Shown piece by piece: positions 46,475 to 57,586 of a stretch of DNA of 64,000 nucleotides. This DNA is from Enterobacter ludwigii. Its GTDB lineage: Bacteria; Pseudomonadota; Gammaproteobacteria; Enterobacterales; Enterobacteriaceae. Under the pieces are notes generated by a model. The model ran no database searches. It was not told where the DNA came from and was given only the letters and a program-made list of their open reading frames with translations. The DNA lies in NCBI GenBank assembly GCA_023023105.1, contig CP083824.1:62001-126000 (forward strand), read 5' to 3'. Position 1 is the first letter of the stretch. Each line of letters opens with the position of its first letter. Made by a program: the position numbers and the translations under genes.

Positions 46475-47521
46475 TTATCCTTCTTCGCTCAACAGCAGTT
46501 CGTTAAGCTCTTCCAGCACGCGCTCTGGCGTAATGTCGATCAGGCTCTGGTGATAGCCTTCCGCCGCATCGCCTTTACGCACTTTGTGGTAGCCGGTGAT
46601 CAGGCGAATGACACGCGCTTTGTGGGACAGCGGCGGGGTAAAGTCCGGGCTGCTTGGGCCATACAGCGCAACCAATGGGCGATTTAGCGCCGCGGCGACG
46701 TGCATCAGACCGGAATCATTAGTGACCACGGCTTTACAGGCGGCAATCAGAATAACCGCTTGCTCCAGCTGGGTTTCCCCGGCCAGGTTGCGGCACCAGG
46801 CCTGCTGTTCTGTGCTCAGCGTGGCAAGGATTTCGTTACCGGCGTCGTGATCTTTTGCCGAACCGAACAGGACAATCTGGTAGCCTTCGTCAATCAGCTG
46901 TTTTGCCAGCTCCGCATAGTGATAGTGCGGCCAGCGTTTTGCCGGGCCGAACTCTGCGCCAGGGCAGAAGCCGATCATCGTACGTTCGGCCGAAATGCCA
47001 AATGCGTTACAGGTCTGAGATTTTTCGCCATCGTTAACCTGCAACTGCGGCCACAGCAGCGGCTGCGGCAGATCTTTCGCGCTGCGCATCACGCCTTTGT
47101 CGTAGGCCAGCGCGACATAGCGCTCTACCATCAGCGGCCAGGCCTCTTTATCCAGCACGCGGGCGTCGTTCAGCAGACCGTAACGCATTTCACCGCGCCA
47201 GCCTGTACGATGAGGCACGCCTGCAAAGAAAGGTACCAGGGCAGATTTGAAGGAGTTGGGCAGCACGTAAGCGCGATCGTAACGCTTCTCGCGCAGGCTG
47301 TGGCCGAGCTTGCGGCGTTCGCCGATTTCCAGCGCCCCGTGGCCGAGCGGCATTGGGATCGCCTCGTTAACTTCCGGCATACGCGATAACAACGGACGGC
47401 ACCATGCAGGTGCCATCACGTCGATTATCGCCTGGGGATAGCGCGCCTTGAGCGTGCGATAGAGACTTTGCGACATCATCATGTCGCCCACCCATGACGG
47501 GCCGATCACCAGTATCTTCAT
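46475..47521 (-). CDS. waaF: Heptosyltransferase II WaaF
   Basis: A 348-aa GT9 enzyme (MKILVIGPSWVGDMMMSQSL; FCPGAEFGPAKRWPHYHYAE; VTNDSGLMHVAAALNRPLVA). It adds heptose II. Follows hldD by 9 bp. Confidence 0.98.
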   Translation of the reverse strand: MKILVIGPSWVGDMMMSQSLYRTLKARYPQAIIDVMAPAWCRPLLSRMPEVNEAIPMPLGHGALEIGERRKLGHSLREKRYDRAYVLPNSFKSALVPFFAGVPHRTGWRGEMRYGLLNDARVLDKEAWPLMVERYVALAYDKGVMRSAKDLPQPLLWPQLQVNDGEKSQTCNAFGISAERTMIGFCPGAEFGPAKRWPHYHYAELAKQLIDEGYQIVLFGSAKDHDAGNEILATLSTEQQAWCRNLAGETQLEQAVILIAACKAVVTNDSGLMHVAAALNRPLVALYGPSSPDFTPPLSHKARVIRLITGYHKVRKGDAAEGYHQSLIDITPERVLEELNELLLSEEG

Positions 47522-47530
47522 GCTTGTTTC

Positions 47531-48463
47531 TTACGCGTCGCGGTTCAGCCAGGCCATATATTCCGTTACGCCTTCCGCAACGGTCTTGAACGGCTTGTCA
47601 TAACCTGCTGCGCGCAGGTTGGTCAGATCAGCCTGAGTGAACGCCTGATAGCGGCCTTTCAGTTTATCCGGGAACGGAATGTACTCAATGCTGCCTTTTT
47701 TGTGGTACGCCAGGGTCGCGTCTGCAACAGCCTGGAAGGATTCCGCACGGCCCGTACCCAGGTTAAAGATGCCAGACACGCCGTTTTCCCAGAACCACAG
47801 ATTCACTGCGGCAACGTCGCCTACGTAGACGAAGTCACGCTTGAAGCCGTCGCTGCCTTCAAACAGTTTCGGACTTTCGCCGTTATTCAACTGGGTGTTC
47901 AGGTGGAAAGCCACGCTCGCCATGCTGCCTTTGTGCCCTTCGCGCGGCCCGTAGACGTTGAAGTAGCGGAAGCCCACAATCTGGGAGTTCGCTTCAGGCA
48001 GAACCTGACGCACGTATTCGTCGAACAGGAACTTAGAGTAACCGTAGACGTTCAGCGGCTGTTCATATTCGCGGGATTCGATGAAGTCTGACGTGCGACC
48101 GCCGTAGGTTGCTGCAGAAGAGGCATACAGGAACGGAATTTCACGCTCCAGGCAGTAGTGAAGGATCTCTTTAGAGTACTGATAGTTGTTGTCCATCATG
48201 TACTTGCCGTCCCACTCGGTGGTGGAAGAGCACGCACCCTCGTGGAAGATAGCTTCGATTTCGCCGAACTCTTCACCTGCCATAATCTGGATAAGGAAGT
48301 CTTCTTTATCCATATAGTCAGCGATGTTCAGATCCACCAGGTTGACGAACTTGGTGCCATCTTTCAGGTTGTCAACCACCAGGATGTCGGTGATGCCTTT
48401 GTCGTTGAGAGCCTTAACAATATTGCTGCCGATAAAGCCTGCGCCGCCGGTAACGATGATCAT
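47531..48463 (-). CDS. hldD: ADP-L-glycero-D-manno-heptose 6-epimerase
   Basis: A 310-aa SDR epimerase ([40 protein letters not shown] with catalytic Tyr and Lys). It makes the heptose donor used by WaaC, WaaF and WaaQ. First gene of this minus-strand cluster. Confidence 0.98.
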   Translation of the reverse strand: MIIVTGGAGFIGSNIVKALNDKGITDILVVDNLKDGTKFVNLVDLNIADYMDKEDFLIQIMAGEEFGEIEAIFHEGACSSTTEWDGKYMMDNNYQYSKEILHYCLEREIPFLYASSAATYGGRTSDFIESREYEQPLNVYGYSKFLFDEYVRQVLPEANSQIVGFRYFNVYGPREGHKGSMASVAFHLNTQLNNGESPKLFEGSDGFKRDFVYVGDVAAVNLWFWENGVSGIFNLGTGRAESFQAVADATLAYHKKGSIEYIPFPDKLKGRYQAFTQADLTNLRAAGYDKPFKTVAEGVTEYMAWLNRDA

Positions 48464-48677
48464 AACTGTACCTTTGAAGTGTGGGGGCCGGGGACAATCC
48501 CGGACGCTAATGTGCTTATCATATCATTAGTATGGCTGCCCTTCAGCCATTCACCGACATAGCGCAAGGGTACACGTGATTTATGCTGCAAAAACGAGAA
48601 GAGATAATGTGTCATCTCGTCATGAACTATAGGTTTGGGTAATATGTCCCGAAATTTGCCGAGTCTGGAGAATTGCA

Positions 48678-49874
<1,197 letters not shown>

Positions 49875-49883
49875 GGACGTGTG

Positions 49884-50909
49884 ATGAAAGCGTTATCCAA
49901 ACTGAAAGCGGAAGAAGGGATTTGGATGACCGACGTGCCGGAGCCGGAAGTCGGTCATAACGATCTGCTGATCAAAATTCGTAAAACGGCTATCTGCGGT
50001 ACTGACGTTCACATCTACAACTGGGACCAGTGGTCGCAGAAAACCATTCCGGTACCGATGGTGGTGGGTCACGAATATGTCGGCGAAGTGGTGGGTATCG
50101 GCCAGGAAGTAAAAGGCTTCAAAATTGGCGACCGCGTCTCCGGTGAAGGCCATATTACCTGCGGTCACTGCCGTAACTGCCGCGGTGGGCGTACGCACCT
50201 GTGTCGTAATACCATTGGCGTGGGCGTAAACCGTCCGGGCTGCTTCGCGGAATACCTGGTGATCCCGGCGTTTAACGCGTTCAAAATCCCGGATAATATC
50301 TCTGACGATCTGGCCTCCATCTTCGACCCGTTCGGCAACGCGGTGCACACGGCGCTCTCCTTCGACCTGGTCGGTGAAGATGTGCTGGTTTCCGGCGCAG
50401 GCCCAATCGGGATTATGGCGGCAGCGGTGGCGAAGCACGTTGGTGCGCGAAATGTCGTGATTACCGACGTGAATGAATACCGTCTGTCACTGGCACGCAA
50501 AATGGGCGTGACCCGCGCGGTAGATGTCTCTAAAGAGAGCCTGAGCGACGTAATGGAAGAGCTGGGCATGACCGAAGGCTTCGACGTAGGCCTGGAGATG
50601 TCCGGCGCGCCACCGGCGTTTCGCACCATGCTGGATACCATGAACCACGGTGGTCGTATTGCCATGCTGGGTATTCCACCGTCAGACATGTCTATCGACT
50701 GGAACAAGGTTATCTTCAAAGGACTGTTCATCAAAGGCATCTATGGCCGTGAGATGTTTGAGACCTGGTACAAGATGGCTGCACTGATCCAGTCTGGCCT
50801 GGATCTGTCGCCAATTATCACTCATCGTTTCTCCATTGATGAATTCCAGCAGGGCTTTGACGCAATGCGTTCAGGCCAGTCCGGGAAAGTTATCCTGAGC
50901 TGGGATTAA
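49884..50909 (+). CDS. tdh: L-threonine 3-dehydrogenase
   Basis: A 341-aa zinc alcohol-dehydrogenase family enzyme. CGTDVHIY holds the catalytic Cys, [12 protein letters not shown] the zinc motif, [15 protein letters not shown] the structural zinc, and [15 protein letters not shown] the NAD fold. It oxidises threonine for Kbl. ATG 49884 is chosen; GTG 49881 is an in-frame alternative. Confidence 0.98.
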   Translation: MKALSKLKAEEGIWMTDVPEPEVGHNDLLIKIRKTAICGTDVHIYNWDQWSQKTIPVPMVVGHEYVGEVVGIGQEVKGFKIGDRVSGEGHITCGHCRNCRGGRTHLCRNTIGVGVNRPGCFAEYLVIPAFNAFKIPDNISDDLASIFDPFGNAVHTALSFDLVGEDVLVSGAGPIGIMAAAVAKHVGARNVVITDVNEYRLSLARKMGVTRAVDVSKESLSDVMEELGMTEGFDVGLEMSGAPPAFRTMLDTMNHGGRIAMLGIPPSDMSIDWNKVIFKGLFIKGIYGREMFETWYKMAALIQSGLDLSPIITHRFSIDEFQQGFDAMRSGQSGKVILSWD

Positions 50910-50919
50910 CCTGCTCTCA

Positions 50920-50951
50920 GGCACCCGTTTTTACGGGTGCCCTTACACTTT
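50920..50951 (+). terminator. kbl-tdh terminator
   Basis: GGCACCCG and CGGGTGCC form an 8-bp stem around a T-rich loop, 10 bp after tdh. The T tract after it is interrupted (CTTACACTTTTT), so it may be moderately efficient. Confidence 0.7.
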
Positions 50952-51085
50952 TTAGCGGTTTGACTTTCCAGGGGTTACTTGTTAACTTCTGGCGAATTTT
51001 TCTCCACAGGGTCTTCTCCGCGCGTTCATTCTTGCAGTCATAATGATTACGTCAGGAAAGATTTTGCCAGGCTAATCAGGCTATT

Positions 51086-52666
51086 ATGTCCACATTGTTT
51101 TCGCAGAAGTTGGTTAACACCCCTCCACGGCTTGCCGCTTTTTTAACGGTAGTGATTTCTCTGCTAATAGTCATTGGCGTTAATATTATCCATGCCAAAT
51201 ATAATGCGGTGATTAACCGTACGCTGGTTTTTACACTGATATTGCTGACACTGAAATGTTTAAACAATAAATTAATCAGAAATGTACTGGCGATTATTTT
51301 ATTAATTCCGGTTGCGGCAGATATTACTTTACAGTTATACGCATGGAATAATTTCAATTCAGCGTTTAGCTATGGGTTTGCCCTGAGCGTACTCAACACG
51401 ACACCAGGTGAAGCAAGTTCGATGCTCGGCTTGTACTGGCGCGATTGTCTGACCTTTATTGCCCTGTCTGCATTATTTATTTATACCGCCAATACCGGCA
51501 TGTGGCCTGTCGCACCGCGTTTTCGTCGCTGGCCAGCCATCGTACTTGTCGTCACGCTGCTGTCTTTTTATGGTCAGGCGTTACAGCACCAGCTCCGGAA
51601 AAGCAGTGTTGAAAGTCTGGCGCAGCGTGTGGTTCAGGCGACGCCTGTTAGCACGGCAAAAGTTTTCATGCAGGCGATTGAAGATAATGCAGTAGTCGCC
51701 AACATCGGTAACAACATCCCTGATTATAAGATCGCGCTAACCGAAACCGGCATCGAAAATTATGTGCTGATCATTGGCGAGTCCGAGCGTACGGCAAATA
51801 TGGGTATCTATGGTTATCAACGAGATACTACACCGGAGCTGGAGAAGCAAAAATCGCAGCTTTTACTGTTCCGTAATGCTGTGACGCCAGCACCGGTTAC
51901 AATTATGGCCGTGCCACTGGCGTTGACCGCTGATGCCGTGAATGCGCGCGATCCGAAAAAATATGGCGATAATGTCATCAATATCGCGAATAAGGCGGGA
52001 TATGATACTTACTGGTTTAGTCGTCAGGGCAAGGGTGGGGCGCATAACAACGTCATCACCGGAATTGCCATGAACACCAGACAGCATGAATGGATTGACG
52101 GCGGCTACGATGAAGACCTCCTGCCTCTGTTGCAGAATGCGCTTAAAACACCGGGCAAAAAACTGGTCGTCCTGCATTTATATGGGAGCCATGAGCCTTC
52201 CTGTCGACGTTTCCCGGCCAGTGAGGCGGTGTTACACGGTGATAATGAAGCCGATGATTGTTATGACAACTCGGTGCGCTATACGGATAAGTTGATGGGC
52301 AAGGTGTTTAGCTTGCTGGAAAACTCGCGCTCTTCGGTCATGTATTTCTCCGATCATGGCCTGATTCGCGATCCGAAGCGCGCTGTGGCTTACTCTCACG
52401 GCAACGTTAATCCTCCGCGAGAAGCTCTGCATATCCCGGCGTTTATCTGGTATGGACAACAGGTTGATTCGGATAAAAAGTATACCGGAGATTACAATAC
52501 CGTTTGGTCTGCTGATGACGTTAATACGCTTGCTGAACTGTGGCTTGGGATCCACCGTCAGGGAGAGCCTGTTCAGACGGTACAGTCCTGGCTTGCGGGT
52601 TACAATAAGGATGTTACCGTGCTGGACACAACCGGGAAGTCCTATGACTGGCGTAATATTCGTTAA
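51086..52666 (+). CDS. LPS phosphoethanolamine-transferase-type membrane enzyme
   Basis: A 526-aa protein with five N-terminal membrane spans (to about residue 160) and a periplasmic sulfatase-fold domain. Metal and active-site motifs are YVLIIGESERTANMGIYGYQ, DTTPELEK, the probable nucleophile Thr in TPAPVTIMAVPLALT, and MYFSDHGLIRDP. It fits the EptA/EptB/EptC/Cpt family that moves phosphoethanolamine onto LPS sugars; which residue is modified is unknown. AT-richer than kbl-tdh before it and followed by waaL. Confidence 0.85.
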   Translation: MSTLFSQKLVNTPPRLAAFLTVVISLLIVIGVNIIHAKYNAVINRTLVFTLILLTLKCLNNKLIRNVLAIILLIPVAADITLQLYAWNNFNSAFSYGFALSVLNTTPGEASSMLGLYWRDCLTFIALSALFIYTANTGMWPVAPRFRRWPAIVLVVTLLSFYGQALQHQLRKSSVESLAQRVVQATPVSTAKVFMQAIEDNAVVANIGNNIPDYKIALTETGIENYVLIIGESERTANMGIYGYQRDTTPELEKQKSQLLLFRNAVTPAPVTIMAVPLALTADAVNARDPKKYGDNVINIANKAGYDTYWFSRQGKGGAHNNVITGIAMNTRQHEWIDGGYDEDLLPLLQNALKTPGKKLVVLHLYGSHEPSCRRFPASEAVLHGDNEADDCYDNSVRYTDKLMGKVFSLLENSRSSVMYFSDHGLIRDPKRAVAYSHGNVNPPREALHIPAFIWYGQQVDSDKKYTGDYNTVWSADDVNTLAELWLGIHRQGEPVQTVQSWLAGYNKDVTVLDTTGKSYDWRNIR

Positions 52667-52727
52667 CACTGGTGCGATAAACTTGTTTTTAGCGGTGTGC
52701 TAGCCTGCTTTACTTTTAGTAAATGGA

Positions 52728-53990
52728 ATGATGATGATTAATGTAGAACGAGATAAGGTCCAGTTTGCATTGTTGCAATTACTCTTCGGACTGTGCGCGC
52801 TTGCTTTTGGTTGCGTCGTGGTTTCACCTAATTTATCCGCGAAAATTTTGGGGCTGGCGGGTATAACCGCATTAGTGATTTTCTTGTTGGATATTAAAAA
52901 CTTCAGAAAGAATGATGCATTCTGGCTTTGTCTGGTTCTGCTGATCATCGGGGTTTGCGATCTGATCTGGTACCGGATGTATAAGGTTGATAGCGAAGCG
53001 ATCAACTCGTATCGCGCTTACCTGGAAGTCGGGAAAATCTGCCTGTTTGGGGCTTTCTCCATTTTTGTGTTTGTAAACCGTAATCAGCTCAAAGTAGGCT
53101 GCAATAAGATCCATATGTTACTGGTCATCGCATTGCAATTGATGATCGTTGCCTACGCCGGGTACCAACATCTGTTTCTTGAAAACCAAAGGGTAACGCT
53201 CTCCCTTGCTGGTGGTGCGGATGCGACAGGGGCTGCTTATACCATTGCATTTATCTCGTTCTACACGATTCTGGTGCTACAACACAGTTCAAGCAGATGG
53301 AAAGAGCTGTTTATCCTTGGGCACTTTTTTATTACCTTCCTGGTACTGGTGGCGACAGAAACGCGTGCCGCCATTCTGACCTATCCGATTATTTTCTTCG
53401 GTTTGCTGGTGGTGAAGCTGTACAAGGAAAAGCATATCCCGTGGAAAGGGGTTTCTGTTTTCCTGATTGCATTGTTGGCTGGCGCATTTATGATGAAGGA
53501 CAGCCTGATTCAGCGTTATCATGACTTTAATAGCGACATCGTTTCCTATGATAAAGCGAACAGTGCCACGTCTGTTGGTGCACGTTTCGCTATGTGGAAG
53601 GTGGGATTAGCGGCGTCTAAAAATAATTATTTATGGCAGTCTACTGATGAGCGAAACGTAAAGATTGTCGAAGAAGTTAATAAAGATCCAAGCCTGTCAG
53701 GCGCGCTGGATCACATCCGTGGTCATCTTCATAATGAAATTGTTGAAACACTCTCTGTAAAAGGCCCTTCTGGCGTTATTCTTTATATCCTGTTTGTAAT
53801 ATCGCTTGGCTGGTATGCACTGTGTAAACGTAAAAGTATTATTCTTTTCGCTTTCCTCGTTTCGATAGTTATGTTTGGAGTGGGCGGCGTAATGTTCTAT
53901 TCTAAAACAACACCTGTAGCCTGGATGCTGACACTTATAATATCGATCGTTTTCCTGGAACAAAACAAACATCGAACGGTCATTAAGTAA
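52728..53990 (+). CDS. waaL: O-antigen ligase WaaL
   Basis: A 420-aa polytopic protein with about 12 spans. Wzy/WaaL-family features are ATETRAAILTYPI, SVGARFAMWKVGL and the large periplasmic loop with GHLHNEIVETLSVKGPSGV, holding the catalytic His. It joins O-antigen from undecaprenyl-PP to the core. The ATG is the first of three tandem ATGs. It lies after kbl-tdh, apart from the main core cluster. Confidence 0.88.
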   Translation: MMMINVERDKVQFALLQLLFGLCALAFGCVVVSPNLSAKILGLAGITALVIFLLDIKNFRKNDAFWLCLVLLIIGVCDLIWYRMYKVDSEAINSYRAYLEVGKICLFGAFSIFVFVNRNQLKVGCNKIHMLLVIALQLMIVAYAGYQHLFLENQRVTLSLAGGADATGAAYTIAFISFYTILVLQHSSSRWKELFILGHFFITFLVLVATETRAAILTYPIIFFGLLVVKLYKEKHIPWKGVSVFLIALLAGAFMMKDSLIQRYHDFNSDIVSYDKANSATSVGARFAMWKVGLAASKNNYLWQSTDERNVKIVEEVNKDPSLSGALDHIRGHLHNEIVETLSVKGPSGVILYILFVISLGWYALCKRKSIILFAFLVSIVMFGVGGVMFYSKTTPVAWMLTLIISIVFLEQNKHRTVIK

Positions 53991-54000
53991 TCATTTTGAT

Positions 54001-54035
54001 TCTCCATCGGGAAAAAGGTATTCTCCCGATGGAGA
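54001..54035. terminator. 12-bp perfect hairpin after waaL
   Basis: TCTCCATCGGGA (54001-54012) pairs with TCCCGATGGAGA (54024-54035) around an 11-nt loop. No long T run follows, so it may be a weak terminator, a processing site or an mRNA stabiliser. It covers the upstream ATG at 54029, an argument for starting the next gene at 54062. Confidence 0.6.
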
Positions 54036-54061
54036 AATATCTTTTACCAGACGAGCCCGCC

Positions 54062-54919
54062 ATGAACGAACTGATTTCAGTAATCATCACTACTTACAAC
54101 AGAGAGGAGTTGCTGGAACGCGCAATTCGTTCAGTTATCGCTCAGACATATCCTGCGGTAGAACTGGTTATTGTTGATGACTGTTCTAATGAAAAAACCG
54201 CGCAACTTATTGAGCGTATGCGCGCGGAGTGTGAGGCGCGCTTCGTGCATTTCACCTACGAACGTAATGAGAAGAACAGCGGTTCCAATTTCAGCCGCAA
54301 CCGGGGTTACGCACTCTCGCACGGCGTGTTTGTCACCGGTCTGGATGACGACGACTATTTCCTCCCTGAGCGTTTATCAAAGCTGGTTTCGCGCTACGAT
54401 GAAAACTATGCCTTTGTCACGGATACGCCTGCCCGACTGGACAAAACTCACCGCACCTATCCAGATACCAACGATAAAAGAATAATTGGTTTACAGGATA
54501 TCCTCTGTGAAAACGTGGTGGGTAATCAGGTACTAACAACAAAAGAGAAACTGTCTGGTGTGGGTGGTTTTTCCCCTGAGATTAAACAACAGCAGGATCG
54601 CGATGTCTGGATTAAATTAATCCTGAAATATGGTTCTGGTATTAAATACAGTTTTAGCACTGCCATGGTGGATGCTGAGCACGGCAGTAACCGAATTACC
54701 TCGCAAATTAAAAAATATAATGCTTATCGGAAGCTCTATTTTAAATATCGTGAGCATATGTCCGATGAAACCAAAAGCAACAACCTGTTCCAGCTGATGT
54801 CTTTCCGTGGCTTTAAATCTTCTCGCATGAACTGTTTATTACGCGGGCGTAAAAAAGATGCCAAGCTGAGAATGAAACTGCTGCGCCGGACATTAAAAGA
54901 GATGTTCAAGGGCGCATAA
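54062..54919 (+). CDS. GT2 glycosyltransferase
   Basis: A 285-aa family 2 enzyme starting MNELISVIITTYNREELLER; the frame is open back to 53996 through a hairpin. Nucleotide and metal motifs are LVIVDDCSNEKT and VTGLDDDDYFLPERL. The QQQDRDVWIKLILKYG stretch is a late GT-A ED-type motif. It probably adds an outer-core sugar before ligation by WaaL; substrate not known. Gene and next are 7 bp apart. Confidence 0.85.
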   Translation: MNELISVIITTYNREELLERAIRSVIAQTYPAVELVIVDDCSNEKTAQLIERMRAECEARFVHFTYERNEKNSGSNFSRNRGYALSHGVFVTGLDDDDYFLPERLSKLVSRYDENYAFVTDTPARLDKTHRTYPDTNDKRIIGLQDILCENVVGNQVLTTKEKLSGVGGFSPEIKQQQDRDVWIKLILKYGSGIKYSFSTAMVDAEHGSNRITSQIKKYNAYRKLYFKYREHMSDETKSNNLFQLMSFRGFKSSRMNCLLRGRKKDAKLRMKLLRRTLKEMFKGA

Positions 54920-54926
54920 GGGCGGA

Positions 54927-55838
54927 ATGATGAATCTCAATCTAACCAATAAACTCATCAAAAAAACACGGCGCTGGCACAAGAAAACCGGTTTATCTCT
55001 TTTCCAGCGTGCGGCTGAGCACTTTGAGCAGAAGAAGAAAGAGACGCTGTTTGACGTTATTGATGCGCTGAAAATTCAGCCGGAATCCGCGAGTAACACT
55101 GAACCTGCACAGTCGCGCATCATCTGGGTCTGCTGGTTTCAGGGGCTGGAAAGCGCGCCAGAGCTGGTTAAACGTTGTATCGAATCCGTGCAACGAAATA
55201 CGCCAGACGCTCAGGTTGTCATCCTGACGGATGACAATATTCCTGACTACCTCTCATTACCGGATCACATTAAAGCCAAGTATCAGGCCGGGCTCATCAG
55301 CAAAGCGCAGTATTCCGATATTGTTCGCTGCTCTTTACTGTATCAGTACGGTGGGATCTGGATGGATGCCACCGTCTTTATAACGAAAGCCGTGCCTGAG
55401 TCTTTCTATGAAAATAGCTTCTCATCGCTGCGTTTTGACTCGGGTGAAAATGCGACAAGCCAGGGATTCTGGACGGCTTATTTTCTTGCCTCACAAAAGG
55501 GCAATACCCTGGTGAAACTGGTCAGGGATATCCTTTATCGCTACTGGCAACATCACGATATCCTGCTCGAATATTTCTTAATTGATTACAGCTTCTTGTA
55601 TGCACGCGAACGTTATCCTCAGTTTCGCGAGCTCATGAACGCACAGCCGGTGACGGGAAATAATCGCTTTTTGATTCGCCAGTTTATCTCTGCCGCACCT
55701 GATGCTGCGGCAGTAGAGATACTGAATCGCGATCCTGTGGGTATCTATAAACTCTCCCACAAGGAACAGTATCGTACTGCGGATAACGGTAAGCCGACGC
55801 TGTACAGCCAGATCCTCGACGATACCTTCCGTCTGTAA
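54927..55838 (+). CDS. Capsular-polysaccharide-synthesis-type glycosyltransferase (GT32-like)
   Basis: A 303-aa protein. The centre has RIIWVCWFQGLESAPELVKR, then SKAQYSDIVRCSLLYQYGGI and WMDATVFI, giving the DxD-like acidic site of the Caps_synth/GT32 group. No signal or span. Last gene of the second LPS cluster, followed by a strong terminator. The sugar transferred is unknown. Confidence 0.83.
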   Translation: MMNLNLTNKLIKKTRRWHKKTGLSLFQRAAEHFEQKKKETLFDVIDALKIQPESASNTEPAQSRIIWVCWFQGLESAPELVKRCIESVQRNTPDAQVVILTDDNIPDYLSLPDHIKAKYQAGLISKAQYSDIVRCSLLYQYGGIWMDATVFITKAVPESFYENSFSSLRFDSGENATSQGFWTAYFLASQKGNTLVKLVRDILYRYWQHHDILLEYFLIDYSFLYARERYPQFRELMNAQPVTGNNRFLIRQFISAAPDAAAVEILNRDPVGIYKLSHKEQYRTADNGKPTLYSQILDDTFRL

Positions 55839-55842
55839 TGAC

Positions 55843-55872
55843 AAAAAGCCACCCTTACAGGTGGCTTTTTGT
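55843..55872 (+). terminator. Terminator of the waaL-glycosyltransferase cluster
   Basis: An 11-bp stem AAAAAGCCACC / GGTGGCTTTTT with a 6-nt loop, 4 bp after the stop. The T tract is symmetrical with an A tract, so it can serve both strands; yibQ ends on the other side. Confidence 0.92.
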
Positions 55873-55900
55873 TATCAGGATTTCTGGTAATGACTCCAAC

Positions 55901-56404
55901 TTACTGATAGTGTTTTATGTTCAGATAATGCCCGATGACTTTGTCATGCAGCTCCACCGATTTTGAGAACGACAGTGACTTCCTGCCCAGCCTTGCCAGA
56001 TGCTGCCTCAGATTCAGGTTATGCCGCTCAATGCGCTGCGTATATCGCTTGCTGATAACGTGCAGTTCTCCCTTCAGGCGTGATTCATACAGCGGCCAGC
56101 CATCCGTCATCCATACCACGACCTCAAAGGCCGACAGCAGGCCCAGAAGACGCTCCAGCGTGGCCAACGTGCGTTCACCGAATACGTGCGCCACAACCGT
56201 CCTCCGTATCCTGTCATACGCGTAAAACAACCAGCGCTGGCGTGATTTAGCGCCGACGTAACCCCACTGTTCGTCCATTTCCGCGCAAACAATGACGTCA
56301 CTGCCCGGTTGTATGCGTGAGTTTACCGACTGCGGCCTGAGTTTTTTAAGTGTCGTAAAATCGTGTTGAGGCCAACGCCCATAATGCGTGCACTGGCGCG
56401 ACAT
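55901..56404 (-). CDS. insB: IS1 InsB frame (transposase C-terminal part)
   Basis: A 167-aa frame with the DDE catalytic part ([47 protein letters not shown]). It is made into active InsAB' transposase by -1 frameshifting at the A6C run in 56341-56348. Confidence 0.93.
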   Translation of the reverse strand: MSRQCTHYGRWPQHDFTTLKKLRPQSVNSRIQPGSDVIVCAEMDEQWGYVGAKSRQRWLFYAYDRIRRTVVAHVFGERTLATLERLLGLLSAFEVVVWMTDGWPLYESRLKGELHVISKRYTQRIERHNLNLRQHLARLGRKSLSFSKSVELHDKVIGHYLNIKHYQ

Positions 56405-56598
56405 CCGACGCCATTCATGGCCATATCAATGATTTTCTGATGCGTACCGGGTTGAGAAGCGGTGTAAGTGAACTGTAGCTGCCATGTTTTACGGCAGTGA
56501 GAGCAGAGATAGCGCTGATGTCCGGCAGTACTTTTACCGTTACGCACCACGCCTTCAGTAGCTGAACAGGAGGGACAGCTGATAGAAACAGAAGCCAC
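56323..56598 (-). CDS. insA: IS1 InsA (N-terminal DNA-binding regulator)
   Basis: A 91-aa protein with a zinc-finger pattern ([16 protein letters not shown]...CSHCRKTW) and an HTH ([19 protein letters not shown]). Alone it represses the IS1 promoter; fused to InsB by frameshifting it forms the transposase. Confidence 0.93.
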   Translation of the reverse strand: MASVSISCPSCSATEGVVRNGKSTAGHQRYLCSHCRKTWQLQFTYTASQPGTHQKIIDMAMNGVGCRASARIMGVGLNTILRHLKNSGRSR

Positions 56599-56626
56599 TG
56601 GAGCACCTCAAAAACACCATCATACA

Positions 56627-57583
56627 CTAAATCAGTAAGTTGGCACCATTACCGGATTTCTTACCCCATCCCTGCCATTGCTGCTGAACGTATTTCACCA
56701 GCGTGCTTTCTCCAATGCTTTCGCCAATCACCGAGAAGAAGCGGGTCGCGTAGACCGGCGCTGGCGGCTGTTTTGGTTTGCAACTCTTCACGCCGCGGAA
56801 CGGATTACGTGGAGCTGTCGGAGCGGGCAGGGCCGAATTCGGTGTAGAGGTGTCCACCTGCGGTTCATTCAGCAGGTCGCTCGGGCGTACCAGCGTGATG
56901 TCAGACGGTAATGTCGGCAGCATCTGTTGCAGAACACGGACGGTAGACGGATGCGGGTGACCGATAGCAATAGCTGAGCCATTGCGTCGGGCCAGCTGCA
57001 CGGCACGATTGAACTGCACGCGAATGTCCGCTTCGTTTTGCGTATCATCCAGGAACACTTTACGCTTAATCACCTTCACACCTGTTCCCTGAGCGGCGCG
57101 CATCGCCTGGCTGTTGCCAATCGTCATGCTATCGAGGAAGTAGAGGTTGTAGCGCTCCAGCGCCTGCATCACCTTGAGCATCCCATACAGGCTCGATGTC
57201 ATCGCGCTGCCCATGTGGTTGTTCAGCCCTACGGCATACGGCACTTTGTTGTATGCGTCGCGGATGATGCGCTCGATCTCATCGCTGCTCATATCCGGGC
57301 GCAGGGTATCTTTTTCCAGTGGCTGCTTGCTGAGCGGTGCCATCGGCAGATGGATGAGAACCTGATGTCCACTGTTATGGGCTTTGGTCGCCATTTCGCG
57401 CGCGTGCGGCGCATTGGGCAGGACGGCAACAGAGATGGCTGACGGCATGGCCAGCACCTGGTTTTCAGTTTGCGGACGATAACCGAAGTCATCAATCACA
57501 ATGGCGAGTTTACCGGCGTATACCGGTGCAGCCAGCGCCAGTGCGCTGGCGACGGAGAAAACAATTCGACGAAATTGAAGCAA
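56627..57583 (-). CDS. yibQ: Divergent polysaccharide deacetylase YibQ, C-terminus altered by IS1
   Basis: A 318-aa protein with signal peptide (cleavage near VYAGKLA). The deacetylase-like barrel starts LAIVIDDFGYRPQTE and includes HLPMAPLSKQPLEKD and GLNNHMGSAMTS, with metal-site residues of the divergent PF04748 family. It acts in the envelope next to EnvC, 3 bp away. The last eight residues (GNGANLLI) come from IS1. Removing IS1 and one repeat restores AAA TCC TGA, so the native protein ends GKKS. The extension is short and activity is probably kept. Confidence 0.92.
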   Translation of the reverse strand: MLQFRRIVFSVASALALAAPVYAGKLAIVIDDFGYRPQTENQVLAMPSAISVAVLPNAPHAREMATKAHNSGHQVLIHLPMAPLSKQPLEKDTLRPDMSSDEIERIIRDAYNKVPYAVGLNNHMGSAMTSSLYGMLKVMQALERYNLYFLDSMTIGNSQAMRAAQGTGVKVIKRKVFLDDTQNEADIRVQFNRAVQLARRNGSAIAIGHPHPSTVRVLQQMLPTLPSDITLVRPSDLLNEPQVDTSTPNSALPAPTAPRNPFRGVKSCKPKQPPAPVYATRFFSVIGESIGESTLVKYVQQQWQGWGKKSGNGANLLI

Positions 57584-57586
57584 AAC

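Larger units (their letters stand above)
55886..56653 (-). mobile_element. IS1 (768 bp)
   Basis: Ends GGTAATGACTCCAACTTACT (55886) and AGTTGGCACCATTACC (56653), exactly 768 bp. The 8-bp direct repeat GGATTTCT occurs at 55878-55885 and 56654-56661. insA and insB are on the minus strand. It lies at the stop codon of yibQ. Confidence 0.96.
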
